Positions 1-8,301 of a stretch of DNA of 64,000 nucleotides are shown one piece after another; the first letter of the stretch is position 1; every line of letters begins with the position of its first letter. A model generated the notes under the pieces. The model worked only from the letters and a program-made list of their open reading frames with translations. It had not been told where the DNA came from and did not search any database. Source of the DNA: Clostridium sp. (lineage in GTDB: Bacteria; Bacillota; Clostridia; Lachnospirales; Lachnospiraceae); NCBI GenBank assembly GCA_004554205.1, contig SFNH01000001.1, positions 8,860 through 72,859 of the forward strand, given 5' to 3'. The position numbers and the translations under genes were made by a program.

Positions 1-2
1 GG

Positions 3-611
3 GGAGAGGGCGTCTCCGGCGATAATTTCACCTACTCCGGCAATCTCCCGGGACAGGTCATCATGAGCCTGTCTGATGGCATGGGAAGCGGCGAGAAGGC
101 CTGCGAGGAGAGCGGGAAGGTGGTGGAGCTGACCGGACAGCTCCTCGAGACGGGCTTTTCACCGCGGGCGGCGCTCAAGATGGTGAACACGATCCTGATA
201 CTGACGGGGATCGAGCAGCACCCGGCAACGCTTGATCTGTGTTGCGTGGATTTACATACCGGAGTGTTGGAGGCGATGAAGCTGGGGGCGGTGGCGACCT
301 TTATCTTAAGCGGCGGCACGGCGGAGGTGCTGGAGGCGGGGGAGGTGCCCGCCGGAATCATCCCCCAGGTGGAGCCAGTGCTGCTCTCGAAAAAGCTGTG
401 GGACGGGGACCGCATCGTGATGGTGACGGACGGCGTCCTCGACGCGTGCCCCGGGGAGGACAAGGAACAGAGCTTACGGCAGTATATTGAGGGGCTGCCC
501 TTAAAAAGCCCGCAGGATATGGCGGAGCGCATTTTACACTTCGCCTGTAAAGAGGGGGCGGCGCGCGACGACATGACAGTCCTGACAGCGGGGATATGGA
601 AGCGGAGCTGA
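3..611 (+). CDS. spoIIE: Stage II sporulation protein E, C-terminal phosphatase part (5' truncated)
   Basis: The reading frame is open from the left edge, so the N-terminal membrane and oligomerisation regions lie outside the window. The visible part is a PP2C-type phosphatase domain. It contains GVSGDNF, then GQVIMSLSDGMGSGEKA, which carries the metal-binding Asp-Gly of the family, and later VTDGVLDACPG and ARDDMTVL, the second metal-site motifs. In the forespore SpoIIE dephosphorylates SpoIIAA and so activates sigma F. The gene ends with TGA just before a strong terminator. In clostridia spoIIE commonly lies next to tilS, hpt and ftsH, as here. Identification rests on these motifs and the gene order. 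Confidence 0.93.
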   Translation, partial: GEGVSGDNFTYSGNLPGQVIMSLSDGMGSGEKACEESGKVVELTGQLLETGFSPRAALKMVNTILILTGIEQHPATLDLCCVDLHTGVLEAMKLGAVATFILSGGTAEVLEAGEVPAGIIPQVEPVLLSKKLWDGDRIVMVTDGVLDACPGEDKEQSLRQYIEGLPLKSPQDMAERILHFACKEGAARDDMTVLTAGIWKRS

Positions 612-614
612 TAA

Positions 615-645
615 AAGAAGGAGGCGCGGTTCTCCTTCTTTTTTT
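615..645 (+). terminator. Rho-independent terminator after spoIIE
   Basis: A perfect 9-bp stem (615-623 with 632-640) around an 8-nt loop runs into a T tract. It lies four bases after the spoIIE stop codon. Confidence 0.9.
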
Positions 646-647
646 GC

Positions 648-676
648 TTGCAGACCGGCGGAAAAACGGGTATAGT
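648..676 (+). promoter_or_regulatory. SigA-type promoter for tilS-hpt-ftsH
   Basis: TTGCAG (648-653) and TATAGT (671-676) are separated by 17 bp, between the spoIIE terminator and the tilS start. It is the best housekeeping promoter for the downstream operon. Confidence 0.6.
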
Positions 677-723
677 TAGGGGGATACAGGGAAAACTTTG
701 TTTCATGGACGTGGAGTGGGAGA

Positions 724-2109
724 ATGCTTAAGAAGGTACGTCGGTTTATCGAGGAAAATAAGATGTTAGAGCCGAACGACCGTGTGATCGCGGCAGTGTC
801 GGGCGGGGCGGATTCGGTCTGCCTTTTGTCAGCGCTCTGCGCGCTTGCGCCGGAGCTTTTGTTCTCTCTGCGGGTGGTCCATGTAAATCATGGGCTCCGC
901 GGCGCTGAGGCGGACCGCGACGAACAGTTTGTGCGGAATTTATGTAAACTTCAAAACGTTCCGTTTGCGGCGGTTCACCGGGATGTGGAGGGTTATGCGG
1001 CGGAACGCGGCATTTCCTGCGAGGAAGCGGGGCGTCTCGTGCGGTATGAGGCGCTTTATCAGGCGGCGGAGGAATGGGGGCAGGCGAGGATTGCCGTGGC
1101 GCACCACGCCGGTGACAGCGCGGAGACGATCCTGCACAATCTGCTGCGGGGGAGCGGGCTGAAGGGTCTCTCGGGCATTCGCCCGGTGCAGGGCGCGATT
1201 ATCCGCCCGCTTTTGTGCGTTACACGGGAGGAGATCCTTGCGTATTTGGGAGAGCAGGGCTTAAGCTGGTGCGAGGACTCCACCAACGGAGAATGCGGTT
1301 ACACGCGCAACCGGATTCGAAACCGGATTTTGCCGATGATGCGTGAGGAGGTAAACGCCCGCGCACAGGAGCATATTTTGCAGGCGGGAACCATCATCGG
1401 GCAGGCGGACGATTACCTTGAGCGCCAGGCACTTAAGGTATGGGCGGAGGCGGGGATTTTGTGCGCCACGGGTCAGGGAGTATCCGCCTGTGTCCGGAGG
1501 GAGGCATTTTTGCGCCAGGAGGACATTATCCGGGCATATCTGATCCGTCATATGCTTGATCTGGTGACGCCGGGCTGGCGGGATATAAGCGCGCTTCATT
1601 TCTTGCAGATCGCAGCGCTGGCTGAGAAGGAGACCGGGAACTGTCTCAATCTGCCGTGCGGCATGACGGCGAGGCGTGAGTATGATGAGCTTTTGATCGA
1701 GCGCCTCCCCGCAAAGCGGCGGGAGGCGGACGCCGGGCAAAATAACGGTGGAAAATCAGGCGTTTCCCTGCGAATGACTACATTCCCCCGCCAAAAAAAT
1801 GACAAAATTCCGAAAAACCAGTATACGAAATGGTTTGATTATGATAAAATCAAAGACAGGCTGTCCGTGCGGACCAGGCGGGAGGGGGATTATCTGACCC
1901 TGCCGGGCGGGAAACACAAGACCCTGAGGCGGTTCATGATCGACGAGAAGATTCCGAGGGAGCGGAGAGATAAAATCTGCGTTCTGGCGGAAGGAAGTCA
2001 TGTGCTTTGGGTGGTGGGATACCGGGTCAGCGAATATTATAAGATTACGGACGACACAGAAACGATATTACAGGTTAGCTGTGACGGAGGGGAAGATTAT
2101 GGCAGATAA
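724..2109 (+). CDS. tilS: tRNA(Ile)-lysidine synthase
   Basis: TilS attaches lysine to C34 of the CAU-anticodon tRNA-Ile, using ATP, so that it reads AUA. The 461-aa protein has the PP-loop SGGADS at residues 26-31, followed by VHVNHGLRG and the family signature RNRIRNRILP. The C-terminal part (DRLSVRTRREGDYLTLPGGKHKTLRRFMIDEKIP, broken here only by description) is the usual TilS substrate-binding C domain, with GDYL and KTLRRF recognisable. Its 3' end overlaps hpt by 11 bp, so the two are probably translationally coupled. Confidence 0.95.
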   Translation: MLKKVRRFIEENKMLEPNDRVIAAVSGGADSVCLLSALCALAPELLFSLRVVHVNHGLRGAEADRDEQFVRNLCKLQNVPFAAVHRDVEGYAAERGISCEEAGRLVRYEALYQAAEEWGQARIAVAHHAGDSAETILHNLLRGSGLKGLSGIRPVQGAIIRPLLCVTREEILAYLGEQGLSWCEDSTNGECGYTRNRIRNRILPMMREEVNARAQEHILQAGTIIGQADDYLERQALKVWAEAGILCATGQGVSACVRREAFLRQEDIIRAYLIRHMLDLVTPGWRDISALHFLQIAALAEKETGNCLNLPCGMTARREYDELLIERLPAKRREADAGQNNGGKSGVSLRMTTFPRQKNDKIPKNQYTKWFDYDKIKDRLSVRTRREGDYLTLPGGKHKTLRRFMIDEKIPRERRDKICVLAEGSHVLWVVGYRVSEYYKITDDTETILQVSCDGGEDYGR

Positions 2110-2623
2110 GATTCGGGTTTTATTGTCGGAAGAGGAAGTGAGGAAGCGTATCGGCGAGGTGGCGGCTGAGATCAGCAGGGACTACGAGGGACGCACCATT
2201 CACCTGATCTGTATTTTGAAGGGCGGCGTGTTCTTTACCTGCGAGCTGGCGAAGCACCTTGATGGGCCGGTGACGATGGATTTCATGTCCGTTTCCAGCT
2301 ACGGCAACGACACCAAGTCGAGCGGCGTAGTGCGCATTGTGAAGGATCTGGATGAGCCGCTTTCAGACAAGGATGTGCTGATCGTGGAGGATATCATTGA
2401 CTCCGGTCATACGCTCGCCTACCTGATCGAGGTGCTCAAGCAGCGCGGGCCGAGAAGCATCCGGCTGTGTACCCTGCTCGACAAGCCCGAGCGCCGGGTG
2501 AAAAAGCAGGTCAAGGTGGATTATGTCTGCTTTACTATCCCGGATGAGTTTGTTGTGGGATACGGGTTAGACTATTTACAGAAATACAGGAATTTACCGT
2601 ATATCGGAGTTGTGGAGCAGTAA
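2099..2623 (+). CDS. hpt: Hypoxanthine phosphoribosyltransferase
   Basis: Purine salvage enzyme converting hypoxanthine or guanine plus PRPP to IMP or GMP. The 174-aa protein has the PRPP-binding motif VLIVEDIIDSGHTL and the early LICILKGGVFF loop. The frame is open further upstream, but the ATG at 2099 is chosen: a GGAGGGG ribosome site lies just before it, and the resulting MADKIRVLL start matches family length. The start overlaps the tilS stop. The tilS-hpt-ftsH order is standard for Firmicutes. Confidence 0.95.
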   Translation: MADKIRVLLSEEEVRKRIGEVAAEISRDYEGRTIHLICILKGGVFFTCELAKHLDGPVTMDFMSVSSYGNDTKSSGVVRIVKDLDEPLSDKDVLIVEDIIDSGHTLAYLIEVLKQRGPRSIRLCTLLDKPERRVKKQVKVDYVCFTIPDEFVVGYGLDYLQKYRNLPYIGVVEQ

Positions 2624-2637
2624 GGAGGAGCTTTTAA

Positions 2638-4449
2638 GTGAAACAGCAGAATTATTATTCCGGTATCTGGCTTCTGACACCGCTTCTTTTGATCGCCCTG
2701 CTCTGGACGTTCCTGGCTATGGGCGGGAGACAGGTGGAGCTTAGCAATGGGCAGTTCATGCAGGTATTGGAGGATGGCGGGATTCAGAAAGCGGAGATTT
2801 ATCAGAATGCGCAGACGCCCACCGGCGAGGTGCGCCTCACCATGGACACGGACGCGAGGTATGTGGTCTATGTGTCGGATGTCAACGATGCCCAGTATTA
2901 TCTGGACATATATGACATTGACTACACGATGAAGAATGTGCCGCAGAATAATTACTGGCTGAACCTGATTCTTCCGGTGGCGCTGTCGGTCGGCGCGGTC
3001 ATTCTGATCATTTCCATGATGAATATGCGCGCGGGGAATGCCGGCGGCGCAAACAACCGGATGATGAATTTCGGCAAGAGCCGTGCCCGCATGACCCATA
3101 CAAGCAACGTGACTTTTAAAAATGTTGCCGGTCTTAAGGAGGAGAAGGAAGACCTGGAGGAGATGGTGGATTTTCTGCGAAACCCGCAAAAGTACACCAA
3201 CGTAGGAGCGAGAATTCCCAAGGGCGTTCTGCTCGTGGGGCCGCCCGGAACCGGTAAGACCCTGCTCGCGAAGGCGGTTGCGGGCGAGGCGGGCGTTCCG
3301 TTCTTCTCTATTTCCGGCTCGGACTTTGTGGAGATGTTTGTGGGCGTGGGCGCGTCCCGTGTCCGCGATCTTTTTGAGGACGCCAAGAAAAATGCGCCAT
3401 GTATCGTGTTTATCGACGAGATTGACGCAGTGGCAAGACGGCGCGGCACCGGCATGGGCGGCGGCCACGACGAGCGCGAGCAGACCTTAAATCAGCTTCT
3501 GGTCGAGATGGATGGCTTTGGCGTCAATGAGGGCATCATCGTTATGGCGGCGACAAACCGCGTGGATATCCTGGATCCGGCGATCCTGCGTCCGGGGCGG
3601 TTTGACAGGAAGGTTGCCGTGGGACGTCCCGACGTGCGGGGCAGAGCGGAGATCCTTTTTGTCCACTCCAAGGAAAAGCCGCTTGCGGAGGATGTGGATC
3701 TTGACCGTGTGGCGCGGACGACCTCCGGCTTTACGGGCGCGGATCTTGAGAATTTGATGAATGAGGCGGCGATCCTTGCGGCGAAGGAGAACCGCGTCTT
3801 TATCCGCCAGTCGGACATTGACCGGTCGTTTGTCAAGGTGGGGATCGGCGCGGAGAAGAAAAGCCGTGTGATCTCCGATAAGGAGAAAAGGATCACCGCC
3901 TACCACGAGGCGGGTCATGCGATTCTGTTTCATGTGCTGCCGGATGTGGGGCCGGTTCATACGGTCTCCATCATCCCGACGGGAGTGGGCGCGGCAGGCT
4001 ACACGATGCCGCTTCCGGGTGAGGATGAGATGTTTGGCACCAGGGGAAGGATGCTGCAGGATATCATGGTTTCCCTGGGCGGGCGCATTGCCGAGGAGAT
4101 TGTCTTCGAGGATGTGACGACCGGGGCCTCCCAGGATATCAAGCAGGCCACGAAGATCGCGCGCTCCATGGTGACACGCTACGGTATGTCCGAGAGGGTG
4201 GGCATGATCGACTATGATAATGACGACGACGAGGTGTTCATCGGCAGAGATTTCGGCCATGTGCGCAGCTACGGCGACGAGGTGGCGGCGGCCATCGACG
4301 CCGAGGTGAAGCGGATCATCGACGAATGCTATAAAAAGGCGAAAGCGATCATTCTGGAACACCGCCCGGTGCTGGATCGCTGCAGCGCTCTTTTGATCGA
4401 GAAAGAGAAAATCGGTCAGGATGAGTTTGAAGAGCTCTTTGCTGTGTGA
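2638..4449 (+). CDS. ftsH: ATP-dependent zinc metalloprotease FtsH
   Basis: Membrane-anchored AAA+ protease that degrades misfolded and regulatory membrane proteins. It starts at GTG (2638) behind a strong AAGGAGGAG. The order is: TM helix at about residues 11-29, small external domain, TM helix at about 109-128, AAA module with Walker A GPPGTGKT (201-208), Walker B FIDEID and the second region of homology [17 protein letters not shown], then the zinc site HEAGH (423-427) with the distal Asp in [11 protein letters not shown]. Its 603 aa are typical. It closes the tilS-hpt-ftsH operon and is followed by a terminator. Confidence 0.97.
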   Translation: MKQQNYYSGIWLLTPLLLIALLWTFLAMGGRQVELSNGQFMQVLEDGGIQKAEIYQNAQTPTGEVRLTMDTDARYVVYVSDVNDAQYYLDIYDIDYTMKNVPQNNYWLNLILPVALSVGAVILIISMMNMRAGNAGGANNRMMNFGKSRARMTHTSNVTFKNVAGLKEEKEDLEEMVDFLRNPQKYTNVGARIPKGVLLVGPPGTGKTLLAKAVAGEAGVPFFSISGSDFVEMFVGVGASRVRDLFEDAKKNAPCIVFIDEIDAVARRRGTGMGGGHDEREQTLNQLLVEMDGFGVNEGIIVMAATNRVDILDPAILRPGRFDRKVAVGRPDVRGRAEILFVHSKEKPLAEDVDLDRVARTTSGFTGADLENLMNEAAILAAKENRVFIRQSDIDRSFVKVGIGAEKKSRVISDKEKRITAYHEAGHAILFHVLPDVGPVHTVSIIPTGVGAAGYTMPLPGEDEMFGTRGRMLQDIMVSLGGRIAEEIVFEDVTTGASQDIKQATKIARSMVTRYGMSERVGMIDYDNDDDEVFIGRDFGHVRSYGDEVAAAIDAEVKRIIDECYKKAKAIILEHRPVLDRCSALLIEKEKIGQDEFEELFAV

Positions 4450-4503
4450 GAAGTGCATAAAAAAAACTTCAAAATTTGTCGAAGTTTGTGCACACTTCTT
4501 TTT
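4450..4503 (+). terminator. Terminator after ftsH
   Basis: Nested stem: GAAGTG (4450-4455) pairs with CACTTC (4493-4498), and inside it AAACTTC (4464-4470) pairs with GAAGTTT (4481-4487). A T run follows at 4499-4503. The structure begins right at the ftsH stop codon. Confidence 0.75.
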
Positions 4504-4709
4504 GGGGATGTGCTATTATAATTGGCGTACCCCCCCAATACATTATAGTTTTTTGCTACACCCCATTTAGAAACGAAATACCTTCTCCTGAAAGAGCCAG
4601 CTACCCCGCTGGCTCTTTCGATTTATTGTGAAAGCCCCGGCGTAACAGTTCAACACGCTTTTATGCATAAATTGCCGCATGGCTGAACTGTTCAGCAAAA
4701 TTAAGGTGC
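4504..4709 (+). other. Intergenic region: possible small transcript, hairpin and palindromic repeat
   Basis: No gene is seen. TATAAT at 4517-4522 resembles a -10 box, but no good -35 could be placed. Downstream, a perfect 12-bp stem (4590-4601 with 4608-4619, loop TACCCC) could end a transcript of roughly 90 nt; its T tail is short. TAACAGTTCA at 4643 and TGAACTGTTCA at 4684-4694 form an inverted pair belonging to the dispersed repeat family. Confidence 0.35.
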
Positions 4710-4738
4710 TTGTATCTTTTGGCGGAATCTGGTACAAT
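4710..4738 (+). promoter_or_regulatory. SigA-type promoter for the GH13 amylase gene
   Basis: TTGTAT (4710-4715), 17 bp, TACAAT (4733-4738), about 30 bp before the chosen start codon. Confidence 0.7.
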
Positions 4739-4766
4739 GGAATAACTATTGGAGGAGTCAGACGAT

Positions 4767-6839
4767 ATGTTTGAACAACCGATTCGTGAAGAAATAAACC
4801 GCCAGGCGCTGTTTGCGGATGAGACGTCAGATTACCGCATTCCGGAGGAGCCGGATGCGGGAGAGCTCGTAAAGCTGCGGTTTCGGACTGCGCGGGGAGA
4901 TGTTGACCGCGTTTCTTATATTGAGGAAGACAAGAACATAGAGGCAGAGATGACGAAGGTAAGGTCGGATGCCCTGTTTGATTACTATGAATATCGGCTT
5001 GTGGCGGACAGCCAGCCGCAGCGCTATTATTTTCAGGTAGTCAAGGGCGCGCAGGTGTGCTATTTCAACCGCCTGGGCGCGACCATGGATATCCAGAGCT
5101 GTTATGCCTTTCGCATTATGCCGGGCTTCCACACACCGGAGTGGGCCAAGGGCGCCGTGATGTACCAGATTTTTGTGGATCGATTTTGCAACGGAGATAA
5201 GGATAACGATGTCGAGGACTGCGAGTACGTCTATATCGGCCGCCCTGTCCGCAGGGTGGGTGAGTGGGATACGAACCCGCAGGCTATGGACGTGGGCTGC
5301 TTTTACGGCGGCGACCTTAAGGGCGTGTGGGACAAACTGGATTATCTTCAGTACCTTGGGGTGGAGGTGATCTACTTTAACCCGCTGTTTGTGTCGCCCT
5401 CAAATCACAAGTATGACAGTCAGGATTATGACCATATTGACCCGCATTACGGCGTGATCGTGAAGGACGGCGGCGAGCCGGTGGAGCCGAATGCGCTCTC
5501 CAATGAGAAGGCAACCCGCTATCAGATGCGGAGCGCCGACCCGGAGAATCTGGCGGCGAGCGATGCATTCTTTGCCCGCTTTATGGAGGAGATTCACAGG
5601 CGCGGCATGAAGGTCATCATTGACGGTGTATTTAACCACTGCGGCTCTTTTAATAAGTGGCTGGATCGTGAGAGGATCTATGAGCACCAGGGAGGTTATC
5701 TTCCGGGAGCCTATGAGAGCGCGGACAGCCCCTACCGCAGCTTTTTTAAGTTCAACAATGAGGAGGCATGGCCGGATAACGCGAGCTATGACGGCTGGTG
5801 GGGACATGACACGCTCCCGAAGCTGAATTATGAGGATTCCCCGAAGCTTTACGAATATATTATGAAGATTGCCTGCAAGTGGGTGTCCGCACCGTACTGT
5901 GTGGACGGCTGGCGGCTGGATGTGGCGGCAGACCTGGGACATAGCAGCGAGTACAATCACAAGTTCTGGCAGGAATTCCGGAAAAATGTCAAGAACGCCA
6001 ATCCCGAGGCGATTATTCTGGCAGAGCATTACGGCGACCCGAGCAGTTGGCTGCAGGGCGATGAGTGGGATACGGTGATGAATTATGACGCGTTCATGGA
6101 GCCGTTAAGCTGGTTTCTTACCGGCATGGAGAAGCACAGCGACGAGTACAACGGCGCGCTCTACGGGGATGGCGTCAGCTTTTTCAGATCCATGTATTAT
6201 CATATGAGCCGCCTGCCGAGCCAGTCGGTGCTCACAGCCATGAACCAGCTCTCCAACCACGACCACAGCCGTTTCCTGACCCGCACAAATCAGATCGTGG
6301 GGCGCATCGGCACGGCGGGCGCCCAGATGGCAAATTCCGGCGTTAATTACGGTATCTTGCGGGAGGCGGTCATGGTGCAGATGACCTGGCCGGGAGCGCC
6401 CACTCTGTATTACGGGGACGAGACGGGCGTGTGCGGCTGGACAGATCCGGACAACCGGCGGACGTATCCCTGGGGCAGAGAGGATTTTGAGCTGATCGAG
6501 TTCCACCGCTATATGATTGATCTGCACAAGCGTCTCCCGGCGCTGCGCCGCGGCTCCTTAAAACAGCTTCTCGCGGATCGCCAACTGATCGCTTACGGGC
6601 GTATGCGCGGCGAGAATAAGTGCATAGTAGCCGTCAACAACCGCGGCGAGGCCCGCGAGGTCAGTCTCCCGGTGTGGGAGCTGGGGATTTCTGACGAGGA
6701 TGTGATAACGCGCGTGATGATAACCGACGCCGGGGGCTACAATGCGGGCAGGGTCGCCTGTCATGCGGAGGCGGGCGCGCTCACGCTCACGCTTCCGGCA
6801 AACAGCGCCATTCTCTTAAGCACGGGCGCGGAAGTTTGA
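4767..6839 (+). CDS. GH13 alpha-glycosidase (neopullulanase / cyclomaltodextrinase-like)
   Basis: A cytoplasmic enzyme of the alpha-amylase family, likely hydrolysing maltodextrins, cyclodextrins or pullulan-type oligosaccharides. An N-terminal beta domain (about residues 1-115) precedes the catalytic barrel beginning WAKGAVMYQIFVDRF. The four GH13 regions are present: VIIDGVFNHCG, DGWRLDVAAD (nucleophile Asp385), LAEHYG (acid/base Glu420) and SNHDHSR (Asp499). No signal peptide is seen. The ATG at 4767 is preferred to an upstream TTG (4749) because GGAGGA lies 10 bp before it. With glgB nearby it suggests glycogen or maltodextrin turnover. The exact substrate cannot be read from sequence. 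Confidence 0.9.
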   Translation: MFEQPIREEINRQALFADETSDYRIPEEPDAGELVKLRFRTARGDVDRVSYIEEDKNIEAEMTKVRSDALFDYYEYRLVADSQPQRYYFQVVKGAQVCYFNRLGATMDIQSCYAFRIMPGFHTPEWAKGAVMYQIFVDRFCNGDKDNDVEDCEYVYIGRPVRRVGEWDTNPQAMDVGCFYGGDLKGVWDKLDYLQYLGVEVIYFNPLFVSPSNHKYDSQDYDHIDPHYGVIVKDGGEPVEPNALSNEKATRYQMRSADPENLAASDAFFARFMEEIHRRGMKVIIDGVFNHCGSFNKWLDRERIYEHQGGYLPGAYESADSPYRSFFKFNNEEAWPDNASYDGWWGHDTLPKLNYEDSPKLYEYIMKIACKWVSAPYCVDGWRLDVAADLGHSSEYNHKFWQEFRKNVKNANPEAIILAEHYGDPSSWLQGDEWDTVMNYDAFMEPLSWFLTGMEKHSDEYNGALYGDGVSFFRSMYYHMSRLPSQSVLTAMNQLSNHDHSRFLTRTNQIVGRIGTAGAQMANSGVNYGILREAVMVQMTWPGAPTLYYGDETGVCGWTDPDNRRTYPWGREDFELIEFHRYMIDLHKRLPALRRGSLKQLLADRQLIAYGRMRGENKCIVAVNNRGEAREVSLPVWELGISDEDVITRVMITDAGGYNAGRVACHAEAGALTLTLPANSAILLSTGAEV

Positions 6840-6845
6840 TATCTC

Positions 6846-6905
6846 TCGAACAAAAACGAAAATCCCTCCCGCGACCGAGGTGAGGCGTATGGCTGAACTG
6901 TTACT
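6846..6905. repeat. Dispersed palindromic repeat, half element (copy b)
   Basis: This 60-bp stretch aligns without gaps, at about 51 of 60 positions, to the reverse complement of 12751-12810. It ends in GGCTGAACTGTTAC and begins six bases after the amylase-gene stop codon. Confidence 0.85.
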
Positions 6906-6987
6906 TATGTTGTGAAATCAGAAGAAAAACGGCTTGATTTTTGAGTCCGCGTGTGGTAAGATAAATCGTGCTTGTCAAAGCCGGTAT

Positions 6988-7069
6988 GGATGGGTTCCCG
7001 AGTGGCCAAAGGGGGCAGACTGTAAATCTGTTAGCTGTGCTTTCGGTGGTTCGAATCCACCTCCATCCA
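6988..7069 (+). tRNA. tRNA-Tyr (GTA)
   Basis: Acceptor GGATGGG pairs with TCCATCC, closing with one G-T pair. The anticodon loop is CTGTAAA with GTA at 7022-7024. There is a long class II variable arm, a T loop TTCGAAT and discriminator A at 7069. The CCA end is not encoded. Confidence 0.95.
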
Positions 7070-7075
7070 TTTTCA

Positions 7076-7161
7076 GCCGCAGTGGCGGAACTGGCAGACG
7101 CACAGGACTTAAAATCCTGCGGGACTAATCTCCCGTGCCGGTTCGATTCCGGCCTGCGGCA
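7076..7161 (+). tRNA. tRNA-Leu (TAA)
   Basis: Acceptor GCCGCAG pairs with CTGCGGC. The anticodon loop is CTTAAAA with TAA at 7110-7112. There is a class II variable arm, T loop TTCGATT and discriminator A. It lies six bases after tRNA-Tyr, so the cluster is probably one transcript. CCA is not encoded. Confidence 0.95.
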
Positions 7162-7179
7162 TTTGGCTTTGAGGGCTTC

Positions 7180-7252
<73 letters not shown>

Positions 7253-7522
7253 TTAAATAACAGGTACAAATTTTTATTGTCAGAGAATGCCCTGCTTTTC
7301 TGAGATCAGTTGGTCGATGTCGTCAAAAGCATTTTCTTAGACATGCTCATCTCTCCTTAAATAAAGCGAGTTTCCGGGTTTTCCCGTTATTTGTTCAGAT
7401 TTATTCTCCTGTACTGATAACTGATCAGCAGGTCTGCGCATTTAATACGCTGACCGCAGGAAAACGCGGCAAAAACAGGCAAAAAACCCATTGCCGAAGG
7501 CAGTTTTCATGGATTTTTGCCC
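7253..7522. other. Intergenic region with a degenerate small ORF and structured repeat
   Basis: No intact gene. On the minus strand an AAGGAGAG ribosome site and ATGs (7342-7350) lead into a frame broken by one base; the next frame (7280-7336) reads ENAFDDIDQLISEKQGIL and stops, so this may be a decayed small gene. At 7478-7521 GGCAAAAAACCCAT and ATGGATTTTTGCC form an imperfect inverted repeat around a TGCC-GAA-GGCA hairpin. The stretch 7411-7447 resembles 47464-47501. Confidence 0.3.
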
Positions 7523-7549
7523 GTAACTGTGAGAGCGCTGAACAGTTAC
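7523..7549. repeat. Dispersed palindromic repeat (copy c1)
   Basis: GTAACTGT (7523-7530) and ACAGTTAC (7542-7549) are exact inverted arms around an 11-bp centre. It matches 8244-8270 at 23 of 27 positions, so two direct copies bracket the HD-GYP gene. Confidence 0.85.
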
Positions 7550-7593
7550 ATATGCTGTTTATGGGGAAAATGAAACGGGTGGGGGACAAAGGT

Positions 7594-8247
7594 ATGGAAA
7601 AGAGCATGGAGCAGATTTGCGAGAAGGAAAAGGACAATCGTCTGATGATCTCCCTTCTCGCCCATATAGTCGAATTTCGCAACGGTGAGAGTGCAACGCA
7701 CATATTCCATGTCCAGGCGATCACGGAAATGCTTCTCTTTCGCCTCTTGCATAAGACCGACCGCTATCCGCTTACCGCGTCTGAGGTGCACAGGATCGTC
7801 ACCGCGTCGGCAATGCATGATATCGGCAAGATTTCCATTCCGGATAAGGTGCTCAACAAGCCGGGGCCGCTGACAGAGGAGGAATTCGACATGATGAAGC
7901 GCCACACAGAGATCGGCGCCGGGATACTGAGAGATCTTTCACAGCAGTACAGCGATGAGCTTCTGGATACTGCTTTCCGAATTTGCCGCTGGCATCATGA
8001 GCGGTATGACGGCAGGGGCTATCCTGATGGCTTAAGAGGCGAGGAGATCCCGATCGATGCCCAGGTTGTGTCCCTGGCGGACGTCTATGACGCGCTCGTC
8101 AGCGAGCGGTGTTACAAAAAGCCTTTCAGCCATGAGGACGCGATGGCAATGATCCTGGGCGGCCAGTGCGGCGCGTTTAATCCGCTGCTTTTAGAGTGTC
8201 TTAAGGAGATCTCCGGCGAGCTGAAGCGCATGGTCTGCGGGGCGTAA
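7594..8247 (+). CDS. HD-GYP domain protein (probable cyclic di-GMP phosphodiesterase)
   Basis: A free-standing HD-GYP protein of about 217 aa with no receiver or sensor domain. Metal-binding and signature motifs are present: HIFHVQ near the N-terminus, ASAMHDIGKISIPD, the HTEIG helix, RWHHERYDGRGYPDGL and SLADVYDALVSER. Proteins of this family linearise cyclic di-GMP. The ATG at 7594 is chosen because GGGGGA lies just before it; an earlier in-frame ATG at 7552 has no ribosome site and abuts a repeat. The TAA stop lies inside repeat copy c2. It could pair with the GGDEF protein at 45091 in the same signalling system, which is inference. Confidence 0.88.
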   Translation: MEKSMEQICEKEKDNRLMISLLAHIVEFRNGESATHIFHVQAITEMLLFRLLHKTDRYPLTASEVHRIVTASAMHDIGKISIPDKVLNKPGPLTEEEFDMMKRHTEIGAGILRDLSQQYSDELLDTAFRICRWHHERYDGRGYPDGLRGEEIPIDAQVVSLADVYDALVSERCYKKPFSHEDAMAMILGGQCGAFNPLLLECLKEISGELKRMVCGA

Positions 8248-8270
8248 CTGTGAAGGCGCTGAGCAGTCAC
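8244..8270. repeat. Dispersed palindromic repeat (copy c2)
   Basis: GTAACTGT then CAGTCAC around a GC-rich centre, 23 of 27 identical to 7523-7549 in the same orientation. The TAA in its first arm is the stop codon of the HD-GYP gene. Confidence 0.8.
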
Positions 8271-8301
8271 AAAATAACTCAGAATAAAAGGGGGACATTT
8301 T

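Noticed and set aside
2572..4458. Long minus-strand open frames (298 and 323 aa) opposite ftsH
   Set aside because: Low-complexity, His/Arg-rich translations without motifs or ribosome sites; they mirror codon bias of the ftsH gene.
7552..7593. Earlier start for the HD-GYP gene
   Set aside because: The ATG at 7552 lacks a ribosome site and directly follows a palindromic repeat; the ATG at 7594 has GGGGGA.
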